Source: Sphingobacterium phlebotomi (GTDB lineage Bacteria > Bacteroidota > Bacteroidia > Sphingobacteriales > Sphingobacteriaceae). Taken from it: a DNA stretch of 64,000 nt. The notes under the pieces are model-generated. The model did no database searches and was not told the origin of the DNA. It worked only from the letters and a program-made list of their open reading frames with translations. The stretch is taken from contig NZ_VTAV01000016.1 in the NCBI RefSeq assembly GCF_008180195.1, forward strand, positions 34,721 through 98,720, read 5' to 3'. Of this stretch, positions 8,462 to 17,868 are shown piece after piece. How positions within the stretch are numbered: the stretch's first letter is position 1; every line of letters begins with the position of its first letter. The position numbers and the translations under genes are program-made.

Positions 8462-11400
8462 ATGAAGATTTCTGAAATATCGATAAAGAGACCGAGTATC
8501 ATAATCGTATTGTTTATTATACTTACGCTTGGTGGAATATTTTCTTATAGCCAGATGGGGTACGAACTTGTACCAAAATTTGAGGTCAATGTTATCACTG
8601 TGCAAACTATATATCCAGGTGCGGCGCCCTCTGAGGTGGAGACTTCCGTAACGAAAGTGGTGGAAGATGCCGTTGCCTCATTGGAAAATGTCAAGAAAAT
8701 AGAGTCCAAGTCTATGGAATCTGTTTCTGTCGTCATGATCCAACTTAATACAGGAGCGGATGTCAACTTCCTGCTTACTGATGCACAGCGGAAAATAAAT
8801 GCTGTCGTCAATGAATTTCCCGACGATGTGGAAACACCAGCTTTATCCAAATTCTCCTTGGATGATGTGCCTATCATGAATTTATCAGTAACTTCCAATC
8901 TGTCTGAAAAAGACTTGTACGATTTACTAGACCAGAAAATTCAACCTGTTTTTGCCCGTATCAATGGTGTTGCGAAGGTTGATATGATTGGTGGAGAAGA
9001 ACGGGAAATTCAGGTTAGTATAGACCCTAATAAATTGGAAGGTTATGGTCTTTCTGTTTCGCAGGTACAACAGGCTATAGCTTCCGCCAACCTTGATTTC
9101 CCAACGGGTAACGTAAGAACACGAAACAATCAGACCACTTTACGCTTGGCGGGTAAATTTACAAGCATTGACGAGCTACGCGATTTGCCTATAACCACTC
9201 CGGGTGGAGCGGCTATTCGTTTACGCGACATTGCAGATGTACAGGATGGTATTAAAGATATTGAAAAAATATCACGTATCGATCGCCAAAATACGATCTT
9301 GATGCAGGTATTTAAGCAGTCTGACGCTAACGCTGTCGCGGTTTCGGAATTAGTAAAAGGGGAGGTCGATATTGTCAATACAGATTATCAAGCAGAGGGC
9401 GTTAATATTATCATTGCGAACGATACGACAGATTATACATTGACTGCTGCGAATAACGTGATTCATGACTTGATGATTGCGATTGCTTTGGTAGCGTTTA
9501 TTATGTTATTTTTCTTGCACAGTTTGCGGGATGCTTTTATTGCCGTAGTGGCTATTCCTTTATCGTTGATAGCTACATTTATCTTTTTGAATATGCTAGG
9601 TTACACGCTAAATTTGATGTCTCTTTTAGGGCTATCATTAGTGGTGGGTATCTTGGTGGATGATGCGATTGTGGTCATTGAAAATATTCACCGTCATATG
9701 GAGATGGGTAAAAACAAGGTGCGTGCTTCCTTCGATGGTGCCAAAGAGATCGGTTTCACGGTATCGGCGATTACTTTGGTTATCGTAGTCGTATTCTTAC
9801 CGATAGCCATGTCATCGGGTCTGGTGTCCGACATACTACGTCAGTTCTGTGTAACGGTCATGGTTTCCACATTGCTTTCGTTCTTGGTGTCGTTTACGAT
9901 CGTACCATGGCTATATTCTCGTCTCGGAAAACTTTCTCATATCAATAAAAAATCGTTCTTTGGCGGTATACTGCATGGTTTTGAAAACGGTCTGACTGGA
10001 TTAACAAACTGGATTTCCGGTATACTGAAATGGTCGTTGAGACGTCGGCTGAATAAAGTAATTGTATTGCTTATCTCTGTAGGGTTACTATTCGCTTCCT
10101 TCGCGCTGGTTGGTATGGGCTATATTGGTTCAGACTTTTTTCCGGGTAATGATAAAGGAGAGTTTTATCTGCAAATGGAGATTAACAAAGATGCTTCATT
10201 AGAGCAGACGAACTTTATGGTTCAAAATGCGGAAAACTATTTAGCGCAGAAACCGGAAATTGAACGCATGATCACGACTGTCGGACAGGCTTCTGATGGT
10301 ATGATGAACGTTGGTGGCACAAAATATAAAGCAGAGATTCATATTATTTTAGAGAACGGGTATAATAAAGTTGAGTCCACCAAAGTTTATTCTGCAAAGT
10401 TAAAGCGCGAAATGGAGAATGTATTGGTGGGGGCCAAACTCAAAACCGTTAATATGGGGATTATGGGCGCAGAACAAGCACCATTGATGATGACAGTCGT
10501 TGGAGCGTCTCCAGAAGATGCGTTGGAGACAGCGCGTACCTTTGCCAATATTCTCCGCGGTGTATCCGGTGCGTCAGAAATCGAATTAACATCGGAAGAT
10601 GGTAATCCAGAAATTAGCGTACAAGTAGACCGCGACAAAATGAATAGGTTGGGATTGAATGTAGCAACGGTAGGTATGACTATGCAAACAGCTTTCTCTG
10701 GGAATACCGATACCAAATACCGTGCAGGCGATACGGAATATGATATTAATATCCGTTTCGATGAGTTTGGTCGTGGAAATATCGACGATGTCCGAAACTT
10801 AAAATTCATCAACGAACAGGGACAGGCGATTAAATTAGAGCAATTTGCGGATGTGACGTTTGCTTCTGGACCGAGTTTATTAGAACGTCGGGATAAATCG
10901 CCATCCGTGTCTGTGCAGGCGCAAGTGGTTGGTCGCCCGGTGGGTACGGTAGCGACCGAATGGGAGACGGAAATCCAGAATCAGATTGATAACAATACCA
11001 TTACGTTGAAACCCGGGGTTTCTTATATGTGGGGCGGTAACATGGAAAATCAGGAAGAAGGTTTTGGTACGTTAGGTGTTGCATTGATCGCCGCTATCCT
11101 ATTGGTATATTTAGTCATGGTAGCACTTTATGATAGCTTTATGACGCCATTTGTGGTGTTATTTTCTATCCCATTGTCTTTTATTGGTGCTTTGTTGGCA
11201 CTGGCTATCGCAAACCAAACTTTGAATATATTTACCATTCTGGGTATCATCATGTTGATTGGTTTGGTGGCGAAAAATGCCATTTTATTGGTGGATTTTG
11301 CTAATCACCGGAAAGATGCCGGTGCAAGTACGTATGATGCACTGGTTGCAGCAAACCATGCACGTTTCCGCCCCATCTTGATGACAACCATTGCGATGGT

Positions 11401-11653
11401 GGTGGGGATGATACCTATTGCTTTAGCTACCGGAGATGGCGCGGATATGAACAGAGGACTTGCCATCGTTATCATTGGCGGACTCTTGTCATCACTTTTC
11501 CTAACATTGGTCGTTGTACCTGTGGTGTATTCAATTTTTGATGGTATCAGTAGAAGGTTTGGCAAAAAAGAGAAAGCGGATTACGCAGAGCTAATGGTCG
11601 CTGATTATGTGGAAAATGAAGATTACGTAGACGAGATGGAAGTCAAGTATTAG
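8462..11653 (+). CDS. RND efflux transporter permease, HAE-type
   Basis: This proton-driven inner-membrane pump has 1063 residues, the usual length. Two repeats of TM segments flank two large periplasmic porter/docking loops. TM4 carries the proton-relay aspartate pair in GILVDDAIVVIEN (about residues 400-401). The second half has LIGLVAKNAILLVDF. The DD pair and overall pattern fit hydrophobe/amphiphile pumps of the AcrB-MexF group, not heavy-metal pumps. It closes the TetR-regulated operon, and a terminator follows at 11682-11717. Substrates cannot be read from sequence. Confidence 0.95.
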   Translation: MKISEISIKRPSIIIVLFIILTLGGIFSYSQMGYELVPKFEVNVITVQTIYPGAAPSEVETSVTKVVEDAVASLENVKKIESKSMESVSVVMIQLNTGADVNFLLTDAQRKINAVVNEFPDDVETPALSKFSLDDVPIMNLSVTSNLSEKDLYDLLDQKIQPVFARINGVAKVDMIGGEEREIQVSIDPNKLEGYGLSVSQVQQAIASANLDFPTGNVRTRNNQTTLRLAGKFTSIDELRDLPITTPGGAAIRLRDIADVQDGIKDIEKISRIDRQNTILMQVFKQSDANAVAVSELVKGEVDIVNTDYQAEGVNIIIANDTTDYTLTAANNVIHDLMIAIALVAFIMLFFLHSLRDAFIAVVAIPLSLIATFIFLNMLGYTLNLMSLLGLSLVVGILVDDAIVVIENIHRHMEMGKNKVRASFDGAKEIGFTVSAITLVIVVVFLPIAMSSGLVSDILRQFCVTVMVSTLLSFLVSFTIVPWLYSRLGKLSHINKKSFFGGILHGFENGLTGLTNWISGILKWSLRRRLNKVIVLLISVGLLFASFALVGMGYIGSDFFPGNDKGEFYLQMEINKDASLEQTNFMVQNAENYLAQKPEIERMITTVGQASDGMMNVGGTKYKAEIHIILENGYNKVESTKVYSAKLKREMENVLVGAKLKTVNMGIMGAEQAPLMMTVVGASPEDALETARTFANILRGVSGASEIELTSEDGNPEISVQVDRDKMNRLGLNVATVGMTMQTAFSGNTDTKYRAGDTEYDINIRFDEFGRGNIDDVRNLKFINEQGQAIKLEQFADVTFASGPSLLERRDKSPSVSVQAQVVGRPVGTVATEWETEIQNQIDNNTITLKPGVSYMWGGNMENQEEGFGTLGVALIAAILLVYLVMVALYDSFMTPFVVLFSIPLSFIGALLALAIANQTLNIFTILGIIMLIGLVAKNAILLVDFANHRKDAGASTYDALVAANHARFRPILMTTIAMVVGMIPIALATGDGADMNRGLAIVIIGGLLSSLFLTLVVVPVVYSIFDGISRRFGKKEKADYAELMVADYVENEDYVDEMEVKY

Positions 11654-11681
11654 TTTTTAAAAAACTACGAACTAGATAAAT

Positions 11682-11717
11682 AAAGAGGTCAACACACTTA
11701 GCTGTTGACCTCTTTTT
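11682..11717 (+). terminator. Intrinsic terminator of the first RND operon
   Basis: AAAGAGGTCAAC (11682-11693) pairs with GTTGACCTCTTT (11704-11715), a perfect 12-bp stem with a 10-nt loop and a T-run at the end. It lies 29 nt after the RND stop codon. Confidence 0.9.
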
Positions 11718-11815
11718 GTTTCTTTCTTTTTATTGCACGATTTTTGTACAATCTATAGTTATAAACCGCACCTTAAAATTATATAATGGCTATAAATGTT
11801 TTTATGTTCAAAAAA

Positions 11816-11821
11816 AGGAGG
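11816..11821 (+). promoter_or_regulatory. Consensus Shine-Dalgarno deciding the DoxX start
   Basis: AGGAGG lies 4 nt before ATG 11826. A full SD is unusual in Bacteroidota, and it selects this ATG over the ATG at 11796 that opens the reading frame. Confidence 0.55.
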
Positions 11822-11825
11822 TAAT

Positions 11826-12272
11826 ATGAACGTTGTACAAAAAATTGGTCAATGGGGCGATGCGCATCACCCGCGCTGGTTGGATATCTTAAGAATCTTT
11901 CTTGGTATTGTTATTTTTGCTAAGGGGATAAGTTTCGTAAATGATCGAGATGCTGTCGCTGATCTTATACGACAAACAAACTTTCAGCTCTCTATATGGT
12001 CGGCAGTTCATTACGTGGTATTCGCTCACCTTGTGGGCGGATTGTTTATTGTTTTCGGTTTCCAAACCCGACTTGCCGTTATTTTTCAGATCCCGATACT
12101 TATTGGGGCAGTGTTTTTTGTAAATATTACAAACGGTTTTAATTTTCTAAATTCCGAATTTTGGATTTCTTTAGCGGTTTTAATTTTGTTGTTAGTATTT
12201 CTAATCGTAGGTTCTGGAAAGTATTCTTTGGATAATTTAATGGACAAGCCGGGATATAAACGGTCTATTTGA
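11826..12272 (+). CDS. DoxX family integral membrane protein
   Basis: This is a 148-residue protein with four predicted membrane segments: residues about 21-38 near WLDILRIFLGIVIFAKG, about 58-80, about 85-103, and about 115-135. The first segment and the charged loop after it resemble the DoxX/SURF4-like family, whose members are linked to redox stress or to quinone or terminal-oxidase complexes. The precise role here is unknown. The frame opens at 11796, but the SD at 11816-11821 favours 11826. It is a single gene, convergent with a sigma factor across the hairpin at 12276-12306. Confidence 0.75.
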   Translation: MNVVQKIGQWGDAHHPRWLDILRIFLGIVIFAKGISFVNDRDAVADLIRQTNFQLSIWSAVHYVVFAHLVGGLFIVFGFQTRLAVIFQIPILIGAVFFVNITNGFNFLNSEFWISLAVLILLLVFLIVGSGKYSLDNLMDKPGYKRSI

Positions 12273-12275
12273 GAT

Positions 12276-12306
12276 AGAGGAGACGTAGCCATGCTACGTC
12301 TCCTCT
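12276..12306. terminator. Hairpin terminator between DoxX gene and sigma factor
   Basis: AGAGGAGACGTAGC at 12276-12289 pairs perfectly with 12293-12306 (14 bp, 3-nt loop). It lies between two convergent genes, 4 nt after the DoxX stop and 4 nt before the sigma-factor stop. The T-rich tails are weak. Confidence 0.8.
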
Positions 12307-12310
12307 CATT

Positions 12311-12823
12311 TTATCCTTTTTTATATATCGATAACTGCTTCTGAAGAAACTTTCGCGTATGATGGATGCGGGTTTTTACAGTTCCCTCAGGTAAACCAAA
12401 GTGATCGGAAAGCTCACGATATTTATATCCTTCCATGTATTGTACAAAGAGTTCATAATGATCTTGCGGTAACTTCTTTAACGCATCTTGTATATCCTTC
12501 ATCACAAATTTTCCTTCTACGGTATTGGTTGTGAATGGCTCTGAGCAACCTTCTTCTCGGTATCCCGCACTTTGAAAGTGTTCGTATTCGGTATGGCGCT
12601 GATTACGTCGATAATGGTTAATGTATACGTTCTTCATGATGACATATAACCATGAAACCAATTTTGGGTTATTAAAAAAATTGTCGAGATACTTAATAGA
12701 ACGAACCAATGTTTCTTGAACAAGTTCGTTGATTTCTTCCGGGTCTTTAGTAAACTTAAACGCTATATTCTTCAAAATGCTCTGATTTTCTAATAGCGCT
12801 AGATTTAATTTTTTGCTTTCCAT
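12311..12823 (-). CDS. RNA polymerase sigma factor, ECF / sigma-70 family
   Basis: The 170-residue protein has sigma region 2 (around EEINELVQETLVRSIKYLDNF with SWLYVIMKNVYINHYRR) and a region 4 HTH (YRELSDHFGLPEGTVKTRIHH). That layout matches ECF sigma factors. The open frame extends upstream to 12922, but ATG 12823 (MESKKLNLA) is the likely start, because the extension is hydrophobic and unlike sigma factors. No anti-sigma gene is adjacent. Control may therefore be by expression or by an unlinked partner. Confidence 0.88.
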   Translation of the reverse strand: MESKKLNLALLENQSILKNIAFKFTKDPEEINELVQETLVRSIKYLDNFFNNPKLVSWLYVIMKNVYINHYRRNQRHTEYEHFQSAGYREEGCSEPFTTNTVEGKFVMKDIQDALKKLPQDHYELFVQYMEGYKYRELSDHFGLPEGTVKTRIHHTRKFLQKQLSIYKKG

Positions 12824-13339
12824 AGTTTTGATGTTTTTATCTAGTTTACGTTCGATTGTGTCGGTAAGATGAAACAAAAACAATGCAAACAAATCTGAAA
12901 AGAACCAAGAAACAAGGATCAAGTTAGAAATACGATGAAAATACGTATAAGGGAAATAAGTTTTGTCTAAAAGGTTAAATCATCGAGAGAAGCTTATTTT
13001 ATACATTTTCTTTAAAATTATCTACTTTCAATAAAAAAATCAAAACAGGTGTTTTACCGTTCGGCGCGTATAAATATCATGAAATACAATAAAAATATAT
13101 ACACTGAAATAGTGGGTAGGTATTTTACGCAAAAACGTGTCCTTTATTTATCTTTTTATCTTTTTTTTATTTAATTCAGACTTTAATTGTTCTAATGAAA
13201 AGTTTGGCCATTGTATCTATTTTAGTACTAGCGTACCGTAATTTGTTTGAATTTGTTATATAACTCGGAAAATAAAAACAAAATTTCGCAACAATTGTTA
13301 TCTTGTGGATAATTTGAATACAGCCTGCTTATCATAGAC
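12824..13339. other. 516-nt AT-rich intergenic region without a recognisable gene
   Basis: This region separates the divergent sigma-factor and histidine-kinase genes. I see no credible ORF, tRNA or hairpin terminator in it. It presumably carries both promoters. TATCTTGT near 13300 is a weak -7-like match for the kinase gene. Confidence 0.5.
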
Positions 13340-14464
13340 ATGAATCGATACGAGAACTTCTTTTTAGAAATCCTAAGGCAGTCTAGGGGGGCTACTGCAA
13401 TTTATGACACCGAAGATATTCGTATTGCGTTCGTCAACAGTGCTATGTTTGAGATATGGGGGCGTGGCGAGGAGATTATCGGACAATGCTTTGGCACTGT
13501 TTTTCCAGAATTTACAGAGCAGGGCTTTACGGAAATATTGAAAAAAGTATGGAAAACAGGCGAAACTTATGAAGCAAAGGAGTATCCTGCAGACGTTACA
13601 ATTAATGGAATTACGAAATCCAAATATTTTGATTTTATTTATCAGGCTATTGTGGACGAAGAAGGGAAAACATATGCTATTGTCCATACAGCAACCGACG
13701 TATCATCCCATCGACATGCTTTGGAAAAGATACAGGAGCAGAATGCTATTATTACATTCAACAATGAATTGGAGATATTGACGCATACTTTATCTCATGA
13801 TTTAAAAAACCCACTGTCTATAGCAAAAATGGGGACGCAATACCTGCGGGCAAAAGATGCGCTTAATGAATCTGAGAAATATAAATGGACCACCATTATT
13901 TTGGATGCTCTCGCCAGCATTGAGAGTATTATTGGACATAATATCCAGCTGAATCAAACACGTCTTTTAAAATACGATAATGAATGTGTTTTATTAGAAA
14001 AGACTATTCGGAAAATATGTTCGGAAAGCCAAACGCTATACACTAGTCCTGATTGTATATTCAAAATCGGCCGATTGGAATCATTGTATGGTGATGAGAG
14101 CGTATTTTATCAGATATTCTTCAGTATCATTGGTAATGCCGTGAAATACTCTTCCAAGCAAGAGAAACCTGTCGTAGAGATTAACAGTTCAAAAAAGCTG
14201 GGATATATCGTATATACGATAGGAGATAATGGCATCGGAATCCCAAAAAAGGAATTGGAGGCCGTTTTTCAGCAATTTCATCGGGCATCCAATACGGAAG
14301 GTTTTCCCGGAACCGGCATAGGATTATGTGTAGTAAAGAAAATCATGACCCGTCTTAAAGGTGAAATTACACTTTCCAGTTCGGTCGATAAGGGGACGAT
14401 TGTCGAATTATCTTTTCCGGAATTCGCTGAATGCGGAGGTGATGAGGAACGGATAGATAATTAA
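13340..14464 (+). CDS. PAS-domain sensor histidine kinase
   Basis: This is a cytoplasmic sensor kinase of 374 residues without membrane segments. A PAS domain spans about residues 10-130. It is followed by a short coiled segment, the HisKA dimerisation helix with phospho-acceptor His at about 153 in TLSHDLKNPLS, and a HATPase domain. That domain has the N box (GNAVKYSS), G1 box (GDNGIGIPKKE), an F-box phenylalanine and the G2 box (GTGIGLCVVKK). No response regulator is adjacent, so it is an orphan kinase. The signal sensed by the PAS domain is unknown. A convergent terminator follows. Confidence 0.93.
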   Translation: MNRYENFFLEILRQSRGATAIYDTEDIRIAFVNSAMFEIWGRGEEIIGQCFGTVFPEFTEQGFTEILKKVWKTGETYEAKEYPADVTINGITKSKYFDFIYQAIVDEEGKTYAIVHTATDVSSHRHALEKIQEQNAIITFNNELEILTHTLSHDLKNPLSIAKMGTQYLRAKDALNESEKYKWTTIILDALASIESIIGHNIQLNQTRLLKYDNECVLLEKTIRKICSESQTLYTSPDCIFKIGRLESLYGDESVFYQIFFSIIGNAVKYSSKQEKPVVEINSSKKLGYIVYTIGDNGIGIPKKELEAVFQQFHRASNTEGFPGTGIGLCVVKKIMTRLKGEITLSSSVDKGTIVELSFPEFAECGGDEERIDN

Positions 14465-14468
14465 AAAT

Positions 14469-14500
14469 AAAAATCCCGTATCAAGTGATACAGGATTTTT
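14469..14500. terminator. Terminator between histidine kinase and M13 peptidase
   Basis: An 8-bp stem AAAAATCC/GGATTTTT plus a 6-bp inner stem GTATCA/TGATAC are interrupted by one C-A mismatch. A- and T-runs on the two sides allow use on both strands between convergent genes. Confidence 0.8.
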
Positions 14501-14510
14501 ATAGATATGC

Positions 14511-16523
14511 CTACCAGATTTTGATACGTTCCTCTTTTGGCTTATACATCTTATCGCCTTCCTTTGTATCGAATGCTTCGTGAAAACCATCAAGGTTGAC
14601 AATGGGAGCAAAAGCGCGGTATTGTGCCGGAGAGTGTGGGTCGGTTTTCACCTGGTTTACCACAAACTCATCCGTCGTTTTGGTCCGCCAGATAGTTGCC
14701 CAAGACAAAAAGAACCGTTGCGCTGGTGTGAAACCATCAATCAATCCAGGATCTCCTTTGTCCTTTAGGTACATTTTTAAGGCATCAAAAGCTACCGACG
14801 AACCACCGAGATCGCCGATGTTTTCACCCAATGTAAAGCGTCCGTTGACAAAAACACCCGGTACAGGTTCATAAGCTTCAAATTGTGCAACGAGTGCATC
14901 TGCAGCAGCATCAAATTTTTCTTTATCTTCGGGTGTCCACCAGTTATTGAGGTTTCCGTTACCATCGTACTGCGAACCAGAATCGTCGAATCCGTGCGAT
15001 AATTCATGTCCAATAACTGCGCCTATGCCACCGAAGTTGACTGCGGCATCAGCGCGATAATCGTAGAAAGGTGGTTGAAGGATGGCAGCAGGGAAAACAA
15101 TCTCATTGAACAATGGACTGTAATACGCATTGACTGTTTGTGGCGTCATGCCCCATTCCGTTTTATCTACAGGCTTATCTTGTTTCGCCAGATTGTCTTC
15201 AAAAGACCAACGATTAAGGGCATGAACATTCTCAAAGAGTGACGTTCCCACCTCCAGCTTTGAATAGTCTTTCCATTTATCCGGATAACCGATTTTAACG
15301 TTAAACTTCGCTAATTTTTCTAAAGCCTTCTCTTTGGTTACGGCAGACATCCAATCCAAATCGTTGATATGTACTTCGAAAGACTTGATAAGGTATTGCA
15401 CTAACTCTTCACAAGCAGCTTTTGCTTCCGGAGGGAAATTTTCTTTCACATACAGTTTACCCAACAACTCGCCTGCTGAACCGTTTACAAAATCTAACCC
15501 GCGCTTTTCCATATCACGCTGCTCTTTTTGCCCTTTGAGTTGTCGTCCGTAAAACCCGAAAGCTAACTCGTCGAGCTCAGTAGACAAATAGTTCGTCGCA
15601 TCATTCATGACGGTGAACTTCAGATATTCCTTGATTTGTGGTAGCTTTTCCGGTGCGATAATTTTGTCAAGGTTTTTGTAATACTCGATCTCGCTAATAA
15701 TAACCGTATCAGCTGTAAAGCCCATTTCCTTGATATATTTCGCTACGTCGATGTTTTTAATCATGGTGTTCAAATCAGCAACAGCCACGGGATTATAGCG
15801 TTTCTGTGCATCGCGTGATTCCTCGATGGTTTTGAGATAAGAAGCGATTTCTTTCTCAAATGCAACGATATTAGGTCCTTTAAGATCTTTTGTTAATTGA
15901 CCTGTTTTGGTATAAAGTGTGGATACAAACTGAGCATATTGTTCCAGTGTCTCGGTATTTTTATCGTCTATCTTTTGATAGTAGGAACGACCAAGTCCGA
16001 GACTTCCACCTCCCAGATAGACAGCATTAACATCGCTGTTTTTCATGTGTGCATACACATATCCACCAAAAAAAGGATTCCCGCCTTCGGGACCTACTTC
16101 TACAAAGTAATTGTAGAGGTCATCCATGTTTTTGATACCATCAATTTTATCGAGATATGGTTTGATCGGGGTAATACCCAATTGGTTCCGGTTTTCTAAA
16201 TCGACGTAGGATTTGTATAGATCCGCAATCTTTTGTCCGTCCGTGCCTTTCTCAAATGTTTCGTTTAGCGATTCTTTCAAGATCTTTAACACAGCCTCAT
16301 CCGTGTTTTCCCGAAGTTCGTCAAAAGAACCCCAGCGTGCCTTGTCAGCTGGAATCTCTGCTGTTTTCATCCAGTTACCATTGACATAATGGTAGAAATC
16401 ATCTTGCGGACGTACGGTTGTATCCATGTGTGATAAATCGATCGCTTGATGTTGTTCTTGTGTGCCGTTACATCCGGCTGTCATCACCACAACAGTGGCC
16501 AATCCAAGAAATTTTTTCATCAT
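14511..16523 (-). CDS. M13 family zinc metallopeptidase lipoprotein (neprilysin/PepO-like)
   Basis: This is a 670-residue M13 peptidase. The lipoprotein signal has lipobox TAGC with acylated C18. The N-terminal M13 domain follows. The zinc motif HELSH is at about residues 504-508, and ENIGDLGG supplies the third zinc ligand about 60 residues later. The C-terminal segment MYKPKEERIKIW matches the family end. The enzyme cleaves short peptides on the periplasmic or outer-membrane face. It is monocistronic, with a terminator shared with the kinase gene. ATG 16520 is an alternative start one codon later. Confidence 0.95.
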   Translation of the reverse strand: MMKKFLGLATVVVMTAGCNGTQEQHQAIDLSHMDTTVRPQDDFYHYVNGNWMKTAEIPADKARWGSFDELRENTDEAVLKILKESLNETFEKGTDGQKIADLYKSYVDLENRNQLGITPIKPYLDKIDGIKNMDDLYNYFVEVGPEGGNPFFGGYVYAHMKNSDVNAVYLGGGSLGLGRSYYQKIDDKNTETLEQYAQFVSTLYTKTGQLTKDLKGPNIVAFEKEIASYLKTIEESRDAQKRYNPVAVADLNTMIKNIDVAKYIKEMGFTADTVIISEIEYYKNLDKIIAPEKLPQIKEYLKFTVMNDATNYLSTELDELAFGFYGRQLKGQKEQRDMEKRGLDFVNGSAGELLGKLYVKENFPPEAKAACEELVQYLIKSFEVHINDLDWMSAVTKEKALEKLAKFNVKIGYPDKWKDYSKLEVGTSLFENVHALNRWSFEDNLAKQDKPVDKTEWGMTPQTVNAYYSPLFNEIVFPAAILQPPFYDYRADAAVNFGGIGAVIGHELSHGFDDSGSQYDGNGNLNNWWTPEDKEKFDAAADALVAQFEAYEPVPGVFVNGRFTLGENIGDLGGSSVAFDALKMYLKDKGDPGLIDGFTPAQRFFLSWATIWRTKTTDEFVVNQVKTDPHSPAQYRAFAPIVNLDGFHEAFDTKEGDKMYKPKEERIKIW

Positions 16524-16716
16524 AAATTGTTTTTTTAATTTGAAAACTTTTCCTCTTTTTAGAAGGTGCGCAGAGTGTGAATCTATTTATGTTTCATCAG
16601 TCTGGGCAGGTTTCCCATTTTGTTATTTAGTTTTAGTATGCAAACATAATAAAACTTAAGAATATGAAAAGTAACGATTGCATGGGGAAAATTGAATTTT
16701 TCTGTATCTTGCTTTC

Positions 16717-17190
16717 ATGATATGGGCAGAAGAACGATTGGAGGTGTTTGACAAACATTGGCCAATTAAGTTATTTATTAATAAGAAGGCATCATATATA
16801 GAGGACGGCATCATCCATTGCTATGTTAAAGGGAGTCGGATATCTCCTGCTGAAAGAATAAGGATAAAGGAGGAACTGTTACAGCAGTTCGTACTACGGC
16901 ATGTCGGTCAATGGGAAGAAAGATTGGATTTATTGATTCCGCATATTACGTTCCGAAGAAATAGAAAGAAACCCTATATCGTTCAGCGATCTAAAGAACG
17001 TATTTGTTTTGATAAAGAACTATATACGCTGTCGTCGGAAGCTGTTGCTTATTGTGTATTTAATGCAGTTGCCAATTATGGAGTTTTAGGCGAAAGTATT
17101 CGAAGGAAATTAATAGAGAAACATTTTTCAATATGGAAGACTTTAGAAAAAATTACGTTGTATGCCTACCCAACCCACGATAACCATTGA
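16717..17190 (+). CDS. YgjP/DUF45-like protein lacking the HExxH zinc motif
   Basis: The 157-residue protein resembles YgjP-like (DUF45, M48-related) metallopeptidase domains. The central basic stretch ITFRRNRKKPYIVQRS is followed by ICFDKELYTLSSEAVAYC, which lines up with the 'INLNWRL..P..VIDYVV' segment of YgjP proteins. It ends with an RRKLIEKHFSIWK helix. Where the family has HELxH, this protein has NAVAN, and the conserved WGSC is absent, so zinc catalysis is unlikely. The assignment is by pattern only. The 3' end overlaps the next gene by 29 nt, suggesting coupled translation. Confidence 0.5.
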   Translation: MIWAEERLEVFDKHWPIKLFINKKASYIEDGIIHCYVKGSRISPAERIRIKEELLQQFVLRHVGQWEERLDLLIPHITFRRNRKKPYIVQRSKERICFDKELYTLSSEAVAYCVFNAVANYGVLGESIRRKLIEKHFSIWKTLEKITLYAYPTHDNH

Positions 17191-17530
17191 AATCTCGGTT
17201 CCGCTATCTTTATTTGATAAATGTAGGGAGCGGCCCATTATATTATTGGATATATTGACGGAACAGCAAATAGGACATATCAAGGCGTTTGTCTTTGACA
17301 ATTTGGAAGATAAAGACGGTGCCCCTGAGGTGGACAGTTTAGATATTTCTTTTTTTAAATATAGCGAAGAGGAGAGAAGAGGTTCTTTCCGTCTACATTT
17401 CTATATTAATCGCCGGTTTTGTTGTTCCGATGTTGAAAGCTCCAGACAAGATTATATCGACTTTCAGTTTAACTATACACATGAAATCCTCCATGCATCC
17501 GCAATTTATTTCAATTGGAACTTGATGTAG
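17162..17530 (+). CDS. Hypothetical protein overlapping the YgjP-like gene
   Basis: I do not recognise this 122-residue protein. It is predicted to be soluble and beta-rich, with several aromatic residues and two adjacent cysteines (RRFCCSD). It has no signal peptide and no membrane segment. Its ATG lies 29 nt inside the preceding YgjP-like gene in another frame, and no later in-frame ATG exists near the N-terminus. The overlap is therefore probably real, and the two proteins may act together. No function is proposed. Confidence 0.6.
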   Translation: MPTQPTITIEISVPLSLFDKCRERPIILLDILTEQQIGHIKAFVFDNLEDKDGAPEVDSLDISFFKYSEEERRGSFRLHFYINRRFCCSDVESSRQDYIDFQFNYTHEILHASAIYFNWNLM

Positions 17531-17582
17531 TGATAAAAGATGAGGATACCTAAGTTAATGCTAGAACGAAATGCTAGAAACT

Positions 17583-17613
17583 AAAAAAGGCTCCAATCGT
17601 TGACTGAAGCCTT
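17583..17613 (-). terminator. Terminator of tRNA-Ser
   Basis: On the minus strand a 9-bp stem (one G-T wobble) between 17605-17613 and 17587-17595 is followed by a T-run. It begins 2 nt after the tRNA-Ser 3' end. Confidence 0.75.
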
Positions 17614-17614
17614 G

Positions 17615-17702
17615 CGGAAAGGGAGGGATTCGAACCCTCGATACAGTCATCCCGTATACAGACTTTCCAGGTCTGCTCATTCGACCACTCTGACACCTTT
17701 CC
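17615..17702 (-). tRNA. tRNA-Ser (GGA)
   Basis: This is an 88-nt class II tRNA with acceptor stem GGAAAGG/CCTTTCC and discriminator G. Anticodon stem CAGAC/GTCTG encloses loop CTGGAAA, giving anticodon GGA. The long variable arm is typical of serine tRNAs. CCA is not encoded. Confidence 0.96.
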
Positions 17703-17868
17703 AAATGCGAATGCAAATATACAATATTTATTTTCTAAACATAAATAAAGAAAAAAATATGAATACCGAAAATCCCTGCTGACATACGGTTGTCACAATG
17801 ACCTATACTTTTGTTTTAGTAATAGCATTAAAACAAGATTATTTATTGATTTTTAATTATTTAACAGT

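Noticed and set aside
12824..12922. N-terminal extension of the ECF sigma factor
   Set aside because: It is hydrophobic and unlike sigma factors. ATG 12823 precedes the conserved region.
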